Positions 21,574 through 34,079 are shown, numbered from the stretch's first letter. The stretch is 64,000 nucleotides of DNA from Bicyclus anynana (GCF_947172395.1 NC_069102.1:12300250-12364249), one strand, 5' to 3'. Program-made: numbers and translations. The notes: generated from the sequence alone by a model not told the origin.

Positions 21574-24500
21574 ATGGCTACACGGACTTTGCTGTTACTG
21601 GGTATGTTTACATTCATTGAGACTACTTTACCACATCACTTGAACCTCACAATAATATCAATAAATCAGGGGTTTAAAGATTTCCCTATGGCCTATTTCG
21701 AAATTAGCCGAAAATTATGTTGCCGTCTGAATAATAGTAACCTATATATCTACTTAACTATAGGACCCAGGGCAAAAACTGTATGTAGGTAAATGTAGCT
21801 AGGTAAGTACAGGGCCGGACCGTCCATACGGCGAACGGAGCGGTCGCTCCAGGCGCCAAATCCTAGGGGGCGCCGAAATGGTAAAGACAAGATCGAAAAG
21901 AAATTTATTTCTTTTCGATATTTCGGTAATAGAGGGCGCTAGGGTGATGATTGCACCCGAGCGCTACGTGAGCTAGAGAGTCTTTACCTATAGTGCAGGG
22001 GGTGCGTTACACCCGGGTGTCGCGATCTCAGGGGCGCCCAAGCGCCACTCGCCGCGCGGGTTCTATAGGTACTAGAGGGCGCTAGGGTGATGATTGTACC
22101 CGGGTGCTACGTGAGCTAGAGAGTCTTTACCTATAGTGCAGGGGGGCGTTATACCCGGGTGTCGCGATCTCAGGGGCGCCCAAGCGCCACTCGCCGCGCG
22201 GGTTCTATAGGTACTAAGGGGCGCTAGGGTGATGGTTGCACCCGGGCGCTACGTGAGCTAGAGAGTCTTTACCTATAGTGCAGGGGGTGCGTTCCACCCG
22301 GGTGTCGCGATCTCAGGGGCGCCCAAGCGCCACTCGCCGCGCGGGTTGTATAAGTACTAGGGGGCGCTAGGGTGATGATTGCACCCGGGCGCTACGTGAT
22401 CGAGAGACGGTATTGTGCCTGATTTTCAATTGGTCTGAGTATGGTTAAAATAATCCATAAGTTCGTAGCCTAAAGCCTCTTAGAAAATGCATAGACCTCT
22501 TTCACAAAAATTTTGAACTTGATAAGTGTTTTTTCTAGCTTCAGAAATAGATAAAAGTCTGATGGAGACGCGACTAGATCATATGAATATGGTGGTAAGG
22601 TAACAATTCTAAATTATACTGATGAATTTCTGCTATGCTTTTAACAAACGTGTGAACTCGCAAATTATCCTGATAAAACAAAACTTTTCTTCTCAATGAC
22701 CATGGCCATTTTTCTTTAATTTGTCCTCTGAAACATCGCAGCAGATTTCACTATTAAGAAGAGTTTATATTTACGCCTTTTTTTAGTAATCCACTGTAAT
22801 TACATCCCGCGAATCTCAAAAAACTGAGGCCATTACTTTTCCAACACGCAAAACCGCTTCTGCCTTTTTGGAACGTTGGATACTGGTCGTGTCCACTTTT
22901 TAGACTGTACTTTTGTTTCTGGAGTAAAGTAATATACTCAGGTTTTAACCATGGTCACAAAACATACAAAAAAGTATCTGCCTCAAACAATTCCAAGCAG
23001 TCGCGAAAATTCGTCAGTCGATCGCGTATTTGTTCAACTCAAAGAAGCCAAGGCGATTATGTGATGTTTGCCTTCTGTTGAGATGCCAATAGTCTCAGCT
23101 ATCTTCCTAAAAGTCAATCTTCGATAAGACATGACCATGTCACAATTTTTTTAAATTTTTTCGTCAGAGGTCGACGTTGACGGTCTATCGCTACCCTGGT
23201 CTTTTTCGACGTTGTTACGACCACGTTGGAATTTTGTCACTCACTTTATCACGATATATACGAAGGCCCTAATTCACCTTCAGTTTCTAATATGACTTCA
23301 TGAATGTATTTTTTTGCTAAACCTTTCTTCTTCAAGTTCTTCATTGCAGTGATTAAGTTAAAATTATGATACTCGATTTTTTTTCATGTTAAAAAATACG
23401 AGTAGTCACGATTTGTTTAACGGGATCGCGTGGGGATCGTAACGAATGCAAATGAATGCATGAAATTTTATTCTATTAATATAGCTATATATTGAATAAT
23501 CTAGCTTTAACATGAGTAATAGAATGGTAATTAAAAAAAAATAATAAAAAAAACAACCGACCTCAAAATCATAAAAAAGTTTCCATTAAATTAAAAGCGA
23601 CACATAACATCGTATCTGCTACCTTCTGATCAGTTTAAAGGCGGTACAAAGTTAGTGCTGTGTTAATTAAAACCGTGTCTGAAAATCCAGTTAAAATCTT
23701 CATGATTTAAACGGCTTGAATTGAATCGAAATCGAACGGTCGAATTGAGAAACCTCCTCCTTTTTTTGAAGTCGGTTAAAAATGTATGACATTCCGATAT
23801 ACGTTAAGGCTACGAACTTTTCAAACGTCCCTAGTATATAATGTTAGGGGAGCAAACAGGAAAGGCGCCATTATTGGATCTCGCTCCATTCTAAAATTTA
23901 CCTCGGTCCGGCGCTGGGTAAGTAATACTCCAGTCATTATAGTAAGTTCACCTCGGAATTCGGGATACCCGGCTGTAGGTCTGTAAATATTTGTATATTG
24001 ACACCCTAAAAGTTGTCTCAAAACCTACATATGGTAGGGTGTACGCGACTATTAAATTTCAACCTCATATTAATTAAATTAAAATTAAATTGATTTTAGT
24101 GGTGGTGGCTATCTAATGTTAGACAGCCATTTTCATATCAATATAAAAGGCATATATAAAAAATTTAAAAAGAGTTTAACACACAAATATTTATTATATT
24201 TTTTTATTTTTCTCTGTCAAACTATAAAGATGTTAATCAGAAACAGCATTTTGAAAAACATTTATATATGGCGGCTGGCTATTGTCTAAGTCCGCACAAA
24301 AGCCAAAAACTCATTTTTAGGGTTCCGTAGAGTCAACAAGGAACACTTATAGTTTCGCCATGTCCGTTTGTCTACTGTCTGTCTGCCTGTCCGCGGTTTA
24401 GCTCAGAGACTCTACTACTAGGAAGCTATTTTGACGTACAAAATGTCGACAAAATTGTAATATTAAATTTTCAATAACATTTTTTTTTAAGATTTTAGAA

Positions 24501-27500
24501 CATAGAAATTTTAAAAAAATGGTGAGTTTGTCAATGGTTACTTTTCGATTCAGGGATCAGAGGACCTAGTGGCAGTTTGATACTGTTACCGTCACGTAAC
24601 GTAAACGCGAATTTCTAAGGAATTGAAACGGCACCATCTAGTGGCACTACTGCACAACTGTTTCAATTCCATATTTTGCGTAAACGTCAACGTAACGGTA
24701 TAAAAATATTGAAAACTCCCACTAGGCACACCGTTAGTGAAACATTAAGGTTAAAGTTAATTATTGTTAGGTTTCATAATTTCGTTATATACATTATACT
24801 AGCGGACGCCCGCGACTTCGTCCGCGTAAATTTCGATGTCAACTTTACTACTACCCCTACCCTACCCTACCACTACCCCAACCCTACCCTACCCAACCCC
24901 TACATCTACCCTAACCCTACTCTACCCTACCCCTACCCCCACCCTACCCCTACCTTACCCCAAACCTACCCCTACCCTACCCCTACCTTACCTACACCCT
25001 ACCCCCATCCTACCCCTACCCTCCCCGTACCCTATCCCTTTCCAACCCCTATCCCATCCGTACCCCTATCTCACGCCTATCCTACCCCTACCCTACCACT
25101 TCCCTATCCTACCCGTACCTCTACCCTACCATTACCCTACCTCTACCCCTACCCTACCACTACCCTAAACCCGGCCCTAAACCTACCCTACCCCTACACT
25201 ACCCCTACGCTTCCCTACCCGTACCCTACCCTACCCTGTAACTTCTCTATCTTACTCCTACCCAAAATCGGTCCAGTCCTTCGAGAGTGGTGGTATGACC
25301 AAGAGAAATAGAGACTTCTATGCTAATAATATAAAGAGGTAAAGTTCGTGTGGTTGTAGGAGGTAATCTCTGGATCTACTGGACCAATTAGGAAAATTGT
25401 TTTACCAATAGAAAGCTACGTTATTTGCGAGTGTCATAGGCTATGTTTGATCCCCATATTCACACGGGAACGGGAACTACGTAAATGAAAGCGCCGGGCG
25501 TCATATAGCGGAATTTCTGCGTCTTTTAGAAATTTTGTATTATCTCCGAAACTATTTAAGTAATTAACATACTGTAAAGGGCAAATCTTATCTCCATAAT
25601 ATCCTTGTGATTATTAAATAATTTATTTTAATAAGGATTAAATTTTAGTTGTATAAATAATGACATAAACCTAAGTATATAAAAAACACATAAGGTACTA
25701 TATCTGCTAATATTTATTCCTCCATACATTAATTTCAATTTTACACAATAGTTAAGGCAGCGCATGCGAATAAGTCTGTTTAAGAGGATTTTTAGCCCGA
25801 CCTGTATGACAAAAACTATGATAACTCGGCTAATATATATGATACCAATATAAAATATAGCCTATAGCACTCCCCGATAATGCAGCTTTCTACTGGTGAA
25901 AGAACATTTAAAATCGGACCAGTAGTTCCGAAGATTACCCCATTTAAAAAATGTGACAAACTTACAAACTTTACCTCTTTATAATATTAGTATAGATATA
26001 ATGAAATTATGAAGAATTATAAAGAAGGAAGGTGTGTGTCTTCCCAAATTATACTAAAATAAATCTTTTTCTAATATTTTAATAATTAAATTAATTTCTT
26101 CAAAAGTCGCAATGGCCGGCGTAGTGCATCCCCAGTTCTTCGGCAGCTTCCCGCAATACAGGAGAACTGCCACCGGAAACTCGGTGGACGTCGCGTCTAT
26201 GAAACTTCTCAAGGTAAGGTAAACTGCTGTAATATAGAGTATATTAAATAGGTACCTACCTTAATGTAATGTAGGTATACTTATACATAATACCTTTATG
26301 TATAAGTATACCTACTGATGAAGGCTTTGCATCTCACAAAAATGTTTCTGCAAATTCAAATTTTCATCATTTTCAGACTATTTGCATAGCCAATCCCTTC
26401 CTTTATCCTCATAGAAAAGTGGATTAGAGCTCAAATCCACAACGCTACTGCAATGCGAGCTTGTGATGATGTCTAGGACCGACAGTGTAAGGAGAACTCC
26501 GTGACACGTGTAAAACCACCGACTTTCCAACTCCGGACTTTCTCTGAATTTCTGGGAAGAAAAACTTAATATTTTATAGTTCAAGCACTAGGCCAGTGCT
26601 TCAACGATCATGATCCATAGCCGCATCACTGGACCAAAGACGCAAGTGTAAAAACCAAAATTATTAACCAACTACCCGTACCTCTACCCTACCATTACCC
26701 TACCTCTACCCCTACCCTACCACTACCCTAAACCCGGCCCTAAACCTACCCTACCCCTACACTACCCCTACGCTTCCCTACCCGTACCCTACCCTACCCT
26801 GTAACTTCTCTATCTTACTCCTACCCAAAATCGGTCCAGTCCTTCGAGAGTGGTGGTATGACCAAGAGAAATAGAGACTTCTATGCTAATAATATAAAGA
26901 GGTAAAGTTCGTGTGGTTGTAGGAGGTAATCTCTGGATCTACTGGACCAATTAGGAAAATTGTTTTACCAATAGAAAGCTACGTTATTTGCGAGTGTCAT
27001 AGGCTATGTTTGATCCCCATATTCACACGGGAACGGGAACTACGTAAATGAAAGCGCCGGGCGTCATATAGCGGAATTTCTGCGTCTTTTAGAAATTTTG
27101 TATTATCTCCGAAACTATTTAAGTAATTAACATACTGTAAAGGGCAAATCTTATCTCCATAATATCCTTGTGATTATTAAATAATTTATTTTAATAAGGA
27201 TTAAATTTTAGTTGTATAAATAATGACATAAACCTAAGTATATAAAAAACACATAAGGTACTATATCTGCTAATATTTATTCCTCCATACATTAATTTCA
27301 ATTTTACACAATAGTTAAGGCAGCGCATGCGAATAAGTCTGTTTAAGAGGATTTTTAGCCCGACCTGTATGACAAAAACTATGATAACTCGGCTAATATA
27401 TATGATACCAATATAAAATATAGCCTATAGCACTCCCCGATAATGCAGCTTTCTACTGGTGAAAGAACATTTAAAATCGGACCAGTAGTTCCGAAGATTA

Positions 27501-30500
27501 CCCCATTTAAAAAATGTGACAAACTTACAAACTTTACCTCTTTATAATATTAGTATAGATATAATGAAATTATGAAGAATTATAAAGAAGGAAGGTGTGT
27601 GTCTTCCCAAATTATACTAAAATAAATCTTTTTCTAATATTTTAATAATTAAATTAATTTCTTCAAAAGTCGCAATGGCCGGCGTAGTGCATCCCCAGTT
27701 CTTCGGCAGCTTCCCGCAATACAGGAGAACTGCCACCGGAAACTCGGTGGACGTCGCGTCTATGAAACTTCTCAAGGTAAGGTAAACTGCTGTAATATAG
27801 AGTATATTAAATAGGTACCTACCTTAATGTAATGTAGGTATACTTATACATAATACCTTTATGTATAAGTATACCTACTGATGAAGGCTTTGCATCTCAC
27901 AAAAATGTTTCTGCAAATTCAAATTTTCATCATTTTCAGACTATTTGCATAGCCAATCCCTTCCTTTATCCTCATAGAAAAGTGGATTAGAGCTCAAATC
28001 CACAACGCTACTGCAATGCGAGCTTGTGATGATGTCTAGGACCGACAGTGTAAGGAGAACTCCGTGACACGTGTAAAACCACCGACTTTCCAACTCCGGA
28101 CTTTCTCTGAATTTCTGGGAAGAAAAACTTAATATTTTATAGTTCAAGCACTAGGCCAGTGCTTCAACGATCATGATCCATAGCCGCATCACTGGACCAA
28201 AGACGCAAGTGTAAAAACCAAAATTATTAACCAATAATGTGTGAACAGGAAACCTATAACGCCGCTGAAGACAAGAACGTGGTCGCATCTCCTCTCGGCG
28301 TACTCACACTGCTGTCTCTCTACGCTTCCGGAGCTGCCAGAGAAAACAGAGATGAGATCGTGAGATATCTCGGAGCACACGATTATAGTGAGGTGAGATT
28401 TGACGGATTGTATGTAAAATATAGATGTAGGTACCTACATTTTATACCACGACTGATGGAAAGTAGCCACATGCTTATAAAATTTAGTACCTTATTAACT
28501 TTTTGCTTAAACTTTCATGTTCAAAGATTTTTAATGTCAAAGGGCGATAAGTATAAGTCATTAAATACCTCTGATTTTTAAATCCACAGCTAGAGGGATC
28601 CTACGCACGCCTCTGCCAACAGTACGACTATATGGACCCCAAATTCCTAGCTCTCGCCAACAAGGTGCTGGTCTCCGACAAACTGGACTTACAATACCAA
28701 TTCCTCAGCACAGCACACTACTATCGCAGTGATGTCGACAACATCAACTTCGGGGATCCTAAAGCGGCCGCTGATGCTATTAATGAATGGGTAAATAAAA
28801 TCAAATTTATAGTCACTTCGTTGTCATGATTCACATAAATGTATCTTTAGTATCAATTAGAAAACCTAATCCATTTTTTCGTAATTTAAAAAGACTGGAT
28901 CACTCAGCGTATTGTTGTTTTTCTGTTGATTCGAGTTTTAACGTAATCAAGTACTTAGCCAAAATACATGATCGGCTTACTTATTAAAAAATTGCAGCCT
29001 TCGCTACATCATACGTCACACATGGGTGCATTATCGGTTGCGCATCAGATATTGTATAGAATACCTAATAATATAAAGGTTTAATAGTTTATGATTGTAA
29101 TTTTAAGTTTTTACGGAACCCCTTGTGTATGAGGCCACTTACACTTGGCCGGTTTTTTGTAAATTTGCCTATACACGTGTAATCTGACAGTGATTACACT
29201 CTAAAGTTTCCTTAATTTAAGTCGTTTATATAAACTTAAGTGATATACTTATCAATTAAAACTTAAAGATAAAAATTATGTTTGCAAACATTAGAGTTCA
29301 ACGTAGGTTAACGTATCATTTAAATTACATAACCACTGTTACCTACTTGCTGCCAGAAAAATAAACAGCAAATTACGTGCGGTAACAACAATTTATACCG
29401 ACATTATTATTACCTTTATACAATTTATAATAATTATTAATTATTAATAATTGATTTGCCAAAGACTGAAACAGTAGGATTGCAATTTGCAGCATTATAG
29501 GTATATTATTACATCTAAGGGTCATCATTATCAGATAACAACCCTTATTTGGCTCACTGTTGAGTACGAATCATCTCAGAATGGGTTAGGCCGATAGTCC
29601 ACCACGCTGGACCAATGCGGATTGGCATACTTCACACACGTAGAGAATTAAGAAAATTCTCAAGTTTCTGTTTCCACAGATGTGTTGTTGTAATATTTTT
29701 CCTTCACCGATTGTGACACGTGAGGTCCATGGCTTGGACCTGATTCAAACCTACGCCCTCCGATTCGGCGGAAGGCAGAGGTAATCACGGTTCTATGGGT
29801 AGACTAGTTAAACTCTAGGCACTCATTGAGATTAAACAATCGGACCAAGACCAAGGGACCAAGATGTTCACTATTCCGTCAATTAACCAAATACCTTTTT
29901 TATGTTTCATTTTTATTGCACTTAATCTATACTTATAATAAATCTGTAGAGAGGTCAATTCTGTACATGAAATATATTTCCAAAAAATCTATCAGAGGGT
30001 GATTAGTGGTCGATACTGATGCCAAAAATGCAATCAGTAAAATTTTCGTCTGTCTGTCTGTATGTTCTTTATAGAAACAAAAACTACTCGACGGATTTTA
30101 ACGAAACTTGGTACAATTATTCTTCATACACCTGGGCAGGTTATAGTATACTTTTCACCACGCTACGATCAATAGGAGCAGAGCAGTGAAGGGAAATGTT
30201 GGGAAAACGGGAGAAGTTACTCCATTTTTTAAGCTTCCGTCGCGTGTGCAGCGTTAATGGGTAGTGTAGGGTAGGGTTAGTGACTAGGGTAGGGGAAGAG
30301 TAGCGTAGGGTAGGGATAGTTCAAAGTTTACATCTAATTTCACGCGGACGAAGTCGCGGGCGTCCGCTAGTTTGTAAATATTTTTTTAATTATAGTCCGC
30401 AAGAAAAACAGCTGGAAAAATCTCGAATCCCGTCTCAGAGAGTGACATCGACCCCGAGGCGGCTGTAGCTCTGCTCAACGTTATCAACTTCCAGGTAACA

Positions 30501-32915
30501 TTGTTTTCCTCCTCCAAGAGAGTTCAAGCTTTTCGCATAAGGCCTTGTTCCATTTGGAATCATTTATAATACAACCGAACATAGAACCTTAGAAGTTGGT
30601 CAATAAGCTAAAGCTACGGAAAAGGTACTTGTAACTCTAACTACCTACCGAGAAGTGCTTTTTGAGAAGCCTGAGGGGCTTTCATAAATCAGGGCTGCTT
30701 TTCTTTCACGGGGGAATTTTATGGGGCCAGTTAGAAAGCCAATATTCTAAGGGAGATGAGTTGACAACTCATCAAGTTATGCTTTTCGCCAATACGTGAT
30801 GTCCTAATACCACCCGTATCACCACACTCCCTTGAACTCTACATTTAAGGCTCGGAGAAAAGATGAAGAGAACATCCCTTGATACTTCCCTACTATCTCT
30901 CTGAAAGTACTTAACCTAACGATCGAGGATGTATTCCCAGGGTCATTGGCACTTGCCGTTCAATGCCAGCAACACTAAGGAGCAGGAGTTCCACGCGGAC
31001 AGATCCACCAGCGAGCTGAAGCCCATGATGCATCTCGAGCAGCCTCTAGTCTACCGCGACAGTCCAGAATTGGGCGCCAGGGTACGTAGCTGAGAAAATT
31101 CTGTCTAAGATCATTTATTTAAATCTGTCTAAGCACTGATTAACTCCAATAAACTCGGACTTTTCAACAGATCTATTGTAGTATGAAATATATTTAAATG
31201 GGGATAAATCCCCTAAACCCAGTTTTTTTCGAAGGTGTTTTGTTAAAGACGATTATTTTTTCAGAGTGCATTTTTGTCTATCTAAAGAATTTTTATTGAG
31301 AAATTTTATATTCACAGTTGGTAGAACTGCCCTACAAAGAGTTCCAGTTTCGCATGATCATAATCCTGCCCAATGAGATCAATGGTCTGCAGAGCGTACT
31401 GGACAAGGTGGCTGAAAATGGTATCCTAGATGATGTGTTTAAGATGGACTCAGGAAATACGAAAGTGGTCCTCGATTTGCCGAAATTTGAAATCAAAACC
31501 AAACTGAACCTTAACGACCTTCTACCAAAGGTGAGAACAATTTCTTCTGATACTGCCATTTGTTTAGGTAAATTGACAAAGGAACAAACTTGGTTTTGGA
31601 TGCCATTTACTTTTTTACCGAAAAATAAATATGCAAATTATGCGAAATCATCTTATGTTAGGTGACGTTCCAATATCATACGGTAACAAGCTAATATATA
31701 ATATTGACTCGTAAGCTTGTACTATTATGTATTCTGTGACCAGAATAATTCCACGCAGCATGATTCCTGGCGACAGACCAGATCTAAAGCAATAATGAAA
31801 TCCTAAATTGTCCCGAGGACCCAGAATCTGCTCAGATCGAGTTATCTTGGTGATTATGATTAAGGTATTCATAAATGTGTCAAAATAAGGCCGTGTCGCC
31901 AGTATTTTAGTCAACTTATGCAGATTCACAATATTTTAAAGGTATTGCTAATTTTTCATCGCTCTCTGGACATACCTACTCACAAATCCGAAGTCCACGC
32001 TCCACAAGAACGAAGTCGCTGATGTTTCTGATCAGGCTTCTTGTACTCTCAACTACTTATTACATTATTATTGATATTAAAATGTACAGGTGGGTGTGTC
32101 GCGCATCTTCGAGGAAGCAGCACCGGGCATAGTGAAGGGTTATGGTGTGGCAGTAGCGCGGGCCTTACAGGAGGCTTTCGTTAAGATCGACGAGGAAGGC
32201 GCCACTGCTGGAGCTTTTACTGGTAGGTAACTTCTTCAACTTGTTTCTCTTTCAGTTATGAAAGAATAAAAAACCCGCGTCTACAGACTACTTTTGAGGA
32301 CTATATATTTCGTCATACGAGAAGATTTATTTTAAAAAGAAAATGTAAGATATGAACATAACTTGCAAGTCAGGTTGTACCTGCATTGACTATTCTAGTC
32401 AAACGCCTATTTTTATTTTACTTCAAGATATTCATTTTAGAGGTGATATGCAAAATTGTGGTAGGGCAGATCATTGCATTGCATTCGTTTAAATTATGTA
32501 GAATGAAAAACCAAACCTATCTTTACGCTTCCTATGAATCCAAATGTCATTCCCATGCATTTTTTTTCGTAGCGTTAACGTTTGTAGAAGGAGAGTCGAT
32601 ATTGTTACGTGACTAGAGGCTTCTGCTACGTCTGAAAGTCCCGTGATAGAATGGCGAAAGAACTATCTAGAAATATATCTAATAACTAAATATAAATTAC
32701 AAGCGCACGCCCACGAGTTCGTAATTATTTTTGTATAAGATTTAGATTATCAAATAGGTTTGTGTTAATATTTTTATGTTTTAGGTTTCGTAGCTGTTCC
32801 TGTTTCCGCAGACTTTCGTCCGCCGCCGCCGATTCACTTCAAGGCGGACCATCCCTTCCTGTTCGCCATCCTGCATGAGGACGTGGTGCTGTTCGCGGGC
32901 ACTTACTCGCACTAG
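21574..32915 (+). CDS. Serpin B: secreted serine protease inhibitor
   Basis: Exons: 21574-21601, exon 2 at 26107-26213 or its copy 27670-27776, 28249-28392, 28590-28790, 30396-30494, 30941-31081, 31318-31530, 32090-32222, 32785-32915. With one exon 2 it gives 398 aa, all joins in frame. Signal peptide MATRTLLLLVAMAG is followed by the serpin fold: NVVASPLGVLTLLSLYASGA, NKVLVSDKLDLQ, VDNINFGDPKAAADAINEW, ALLNVINFQGHWHLPF, FRMIIILPNEINGLQ, DLPKFEIKTKLNLNDLLPK, hinge IDEEGATAGAFT, signature FKADHPFLFAI. The RCL after the hinge reads GFVAVPVSADFRPPPP, with Val-Ser as the likely P1-P1', suggesting an elastase-like target (inference). There is a sequon NAS in exon 6. It is closer to serpin C than to A (shared exon 6 wording NASNTKEQEFH). 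Intron 1 is 4.5 kb of repeats. Confidence 0.9.
21820..22420. repeat. GC-rich tandem repeat, 142-143-bp unit, 3.4 copies
   Basis: GGGCGCTAGGGTGATG recurs at about 21934, 22077, 22219 and 22362. Each unit also has CTAGAGAGTCTTTACCTATA, CACCCGGGTGTCGCGATCTC and GCCACTCGCCGCGCGGG. Units are very similar. The array stands out in an AT-rich intron (serpin B intron 1) and has no coherent ORF. Confidence 0.85.
22421..23365 (-). pseudogene. Dead mariner-like transposase
   Basis: The minus strand, read in shifting frames, gives recognisable mariner pieces in order: SYRRLTFRKIAETIGIST (helix-turn-helix) near 23100, SGFACWKSNGLSFLRFAG near 22850, VLFYQDNLRVHT near 22650, LELLPYHHIH near 22590, and a C-terminal KKHLSSSKF near 22520. 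Stops and frameshifts break it throughout. It has no intact catalytic DDD set, so it is inactive. Confidence 0.7.
23366..23910. mobile_element. Interspersed element with a nested GAAGTCGGTTAAAA repeat
   Basis: 23370-23470 (ACGAGTAGTCACGATTTGTT, GGGATCGCGTGGGGATCGTA) and 23785-23910 (ACATTCCGATATACG to CGGTCCGGCG) recur joined together and inverted at 40135-40390. The 23475-23780 stretch, ending CTCCTTTTTTTGAAGTCGGT, is therefore an insertion. Confidence 0.55.
24310..24475. repeat. GGGTTCCGTAGAG repeat start in serpin B intron 1
   Basis: AGGGTTCCGTAGAGTCAACA and TGTCTGTCTGCCTGTCCGCG are phrases of a repeat common in Lepidoptera. The complementary end (ACTTGGCCGGTTTTTT) is seen at 29140 and 33445. 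Confidence 0.5.
24799..25999. mobile_element. Non-autonomous element with CCCTA array, copy 2
   Basis: Same start, internal array (24845-25260) and end as the 4168-5542 copy. The long Pro/Tyr/Thr reading frames across the array are artefacts of the repeat. Its right portion is included in the 1,563-bp duplication. Confidence 0.7.
26107..26213 (+). CDS. Serpin B exon 2, first copy
   Basis: Acceptor CTTCAAAAG and donor AAG/GTAAGG. With the signal exon it encodes VAMAGVVHPQFFGSFPQYR and on to SVDVASMKLLK. It is indistinguishable from the copy at 27670-27776; only one can be used, because its length (107 nt) shifts frame if both are included. Confidence 0.85.
27670..27776 (+). CDS. Serpin B exon 2, second copy
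   Basis: Identical to the exon at 26107 with the same splice sites. It is nearer to exon 3 (472 bp). Either copy gives the same protein. Confidence 0.8.
29523..29790 (-). mobile_element. SINE B copy B5
   Basis: Diverged full copy: GGCTCACTGTTGAGTACGAA, GGACCAATGCGGATTGGCAT, then a degraded tRNA-like head around CTGATTCAAACCTACGCCC. Confidence 0.7.
29935..30372 (-). mobile_element. ACTAGCGGACG-type element, reverse orientation
   Basis: From ATACTTATAATAAATCTGTA to ACGCGGACGAAGTCGCGGGC and GTCCGCTAG. It has a short TAGGGTAGGG array near 30260 and ends 20 bp before serpin B exon 5, so it lies right against the splice acceptor. Confidence 0.65.
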
Positions 32916-32995
32916 CACGTCACGTGTCACGTGAAGCGACGTGTCACGCCACATCACCTGTGTCACGTGAAGCGACGTGACACGTAACGTAATCG
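32916..32995 (+). repeat. Palindromic hairpin repeats in the serpin B 3' UTR
   Basis: A perfect stem: GTGTCACGT at 32960-32968, GAAGCG loop, ACGTGACAC at 32975-32983. A second, imperfect one lies just before. No AATAAA is evident within 200 nt; ATATAAAG at about 33025 is a possible weak signal. Confidence 0.75.
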
Positions 32996-33124
32996 TGCTA
33001 ACACGGTGCTTTTAACCAACGGTAGATATAAAGTTTGTTTACACATGTAATTACCTACTTGGAAATACATACAATTTGTAAAAATGAGTCATTTTTTTTT
33101 TCGTTTTTTATTTATTGCTTCATG

Positions 33125-33960
33125 TTTCGGTTTTTAAGGTTCCGTAGTCCACAAGGAATCCGTTATAATCGATCTACTTAAACAACGTACTCGGAGCACG
33201 AAAGTAGGTAAAATAACTCAGTCTGTAAGAACTAGAAAGCTGATATTAATTATGTCTATAAAGTGGTAACAAGCTCATAAAAATTGGTTGAGGTTCCTTC
33301 TCTTCATGCAAAGTGAGGATGTTTTTTACTGTCTATCTCATGGTGTGGGGTATCGTTATTGGTATTTTTGTGCAATAAATAAGGGTTTAAAACTTTAAAG
33401 TGATAATTTAATCTACGGAACCCTGCGCTGCGCGTGGCACGACACGCACTTGGCCGGTTTTTTAATTTTGTTATAGGTACTTGTAACACAGAATACCAAT
33501 AATAATGCTTTCGCAGACAGGTTGTTATTGTGTTTTTAATAAAAGTTATTCCTGGAACGTTTTACCGTTTATAAATCTGAGAATGATTGTTTGACAATTT
33601 GGTTTTACCTACTCATAAATGGGAAAATAATAAAATATTCTTGTCTACGTACATAACTATATAAAAACAATAAGAAAAGAAGACAAGCAGGCCTAACCGA
33701 ACGAATGAATACCTACTTCGTGCAGTCTTCAAAAAATAATATAAGTATTCCATTGGATGATTCATCACGATAACCAGATTTTCGTGTGTATTGCCTATAT
33801 CTACCTAATAAGCTAACTTATCCTAATAACTATAGTCTGGCATGTTTGTTGATAACACTCGCATGATATGCGGATGACAGGGGGAAAGACTGCGCGGGTG
33901 TGAAATCGTGCGTGCGGGGATGTGACGAGCATCGACGAAGTCGCGGGCTTCCGTTAGTCC
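33125..33960. repeat. Repeats between serpins B and C
   Basis: 33130-33465 runs from AAGGTTCCGTAGTCCACAAG to CACTTGGCCGGTTTTTTAA, a complete-looking repeat with inverted short ends (GGTTCCGTAG and CTACGGAACC). 33835-33955 is a fragment of the GC-rich family also at 63780. No gene seen. Confidence 0.5.
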
Positions 33961-33964
33961 TTCA

Positions 33965-34079
33965 TAAAACGAGATAAGCCTGGACATCGCATAAGGATAA
34001 ACATGTCTTACGAATCGTAAAATATAAGGTGATCCTCAAGTTCACGGCACAGTTGGATTCCATCATTTGAGACGACAAC
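33965..34079 (+). promoter_or_regulatory. Serpin C core promoter and 5' UTR
   Basis: GAGATAAG (GATA site) at about 33970, ATATAAGG at 34022 as TATA box, CACAGTTGG as initiator near 34048, and the shared leader ending GACGACAACATGG. TATA spacing is as in serpin A. Confidence 0.6.

Larger units (their letters stand above)
25109..28234. repeat. Tandem duplication, 2 x 1,563 bp, including serpin B exon 2
   Basis: Unit 1 is 25109-26671 and unit 2 is 26672-28234. By eye the two are identical throughout. The junction is CCAA/CTACCC. Each unit holds the right part of the CCCTA element, 107 nt of serpin B exon 2 with both splice sites, and about 450 bp of intron 2. It ends 14 bp before exon 3. Confidence 0.9.
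28791..30395. other. Serpin B intron 4
   Basis: Contains a repeat end at about 29100-29160 (TTTACGGAACCCC to ACTTGGCCGGTTTTTT), SINE B copy B5 (29523-29790) and an ACTAGCGGACG-type element (29935-30372). The rest is AT-rich with nothing recognised. Confidence 0.55.

Noticed and set aside
21934..22420. CRISPR-like regular repeats
   Set aside because: Units are 143 bp with no short-repeat/unique-spacer pattern, and the genome is animal.
24676..25311. 211-codon open frame rich in Pro, Tyr and Thr
   Set aside because: It is the translation of the CCCTA array inside a mobile element; a second frame of the same array is open too, and there is no codon-like pattern.
26378..28147. Twin 68-codon minus-strand ORFs
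   Set aside because: Identical only because of the 1,563-bp duplication; they lie in an intron and match no family.
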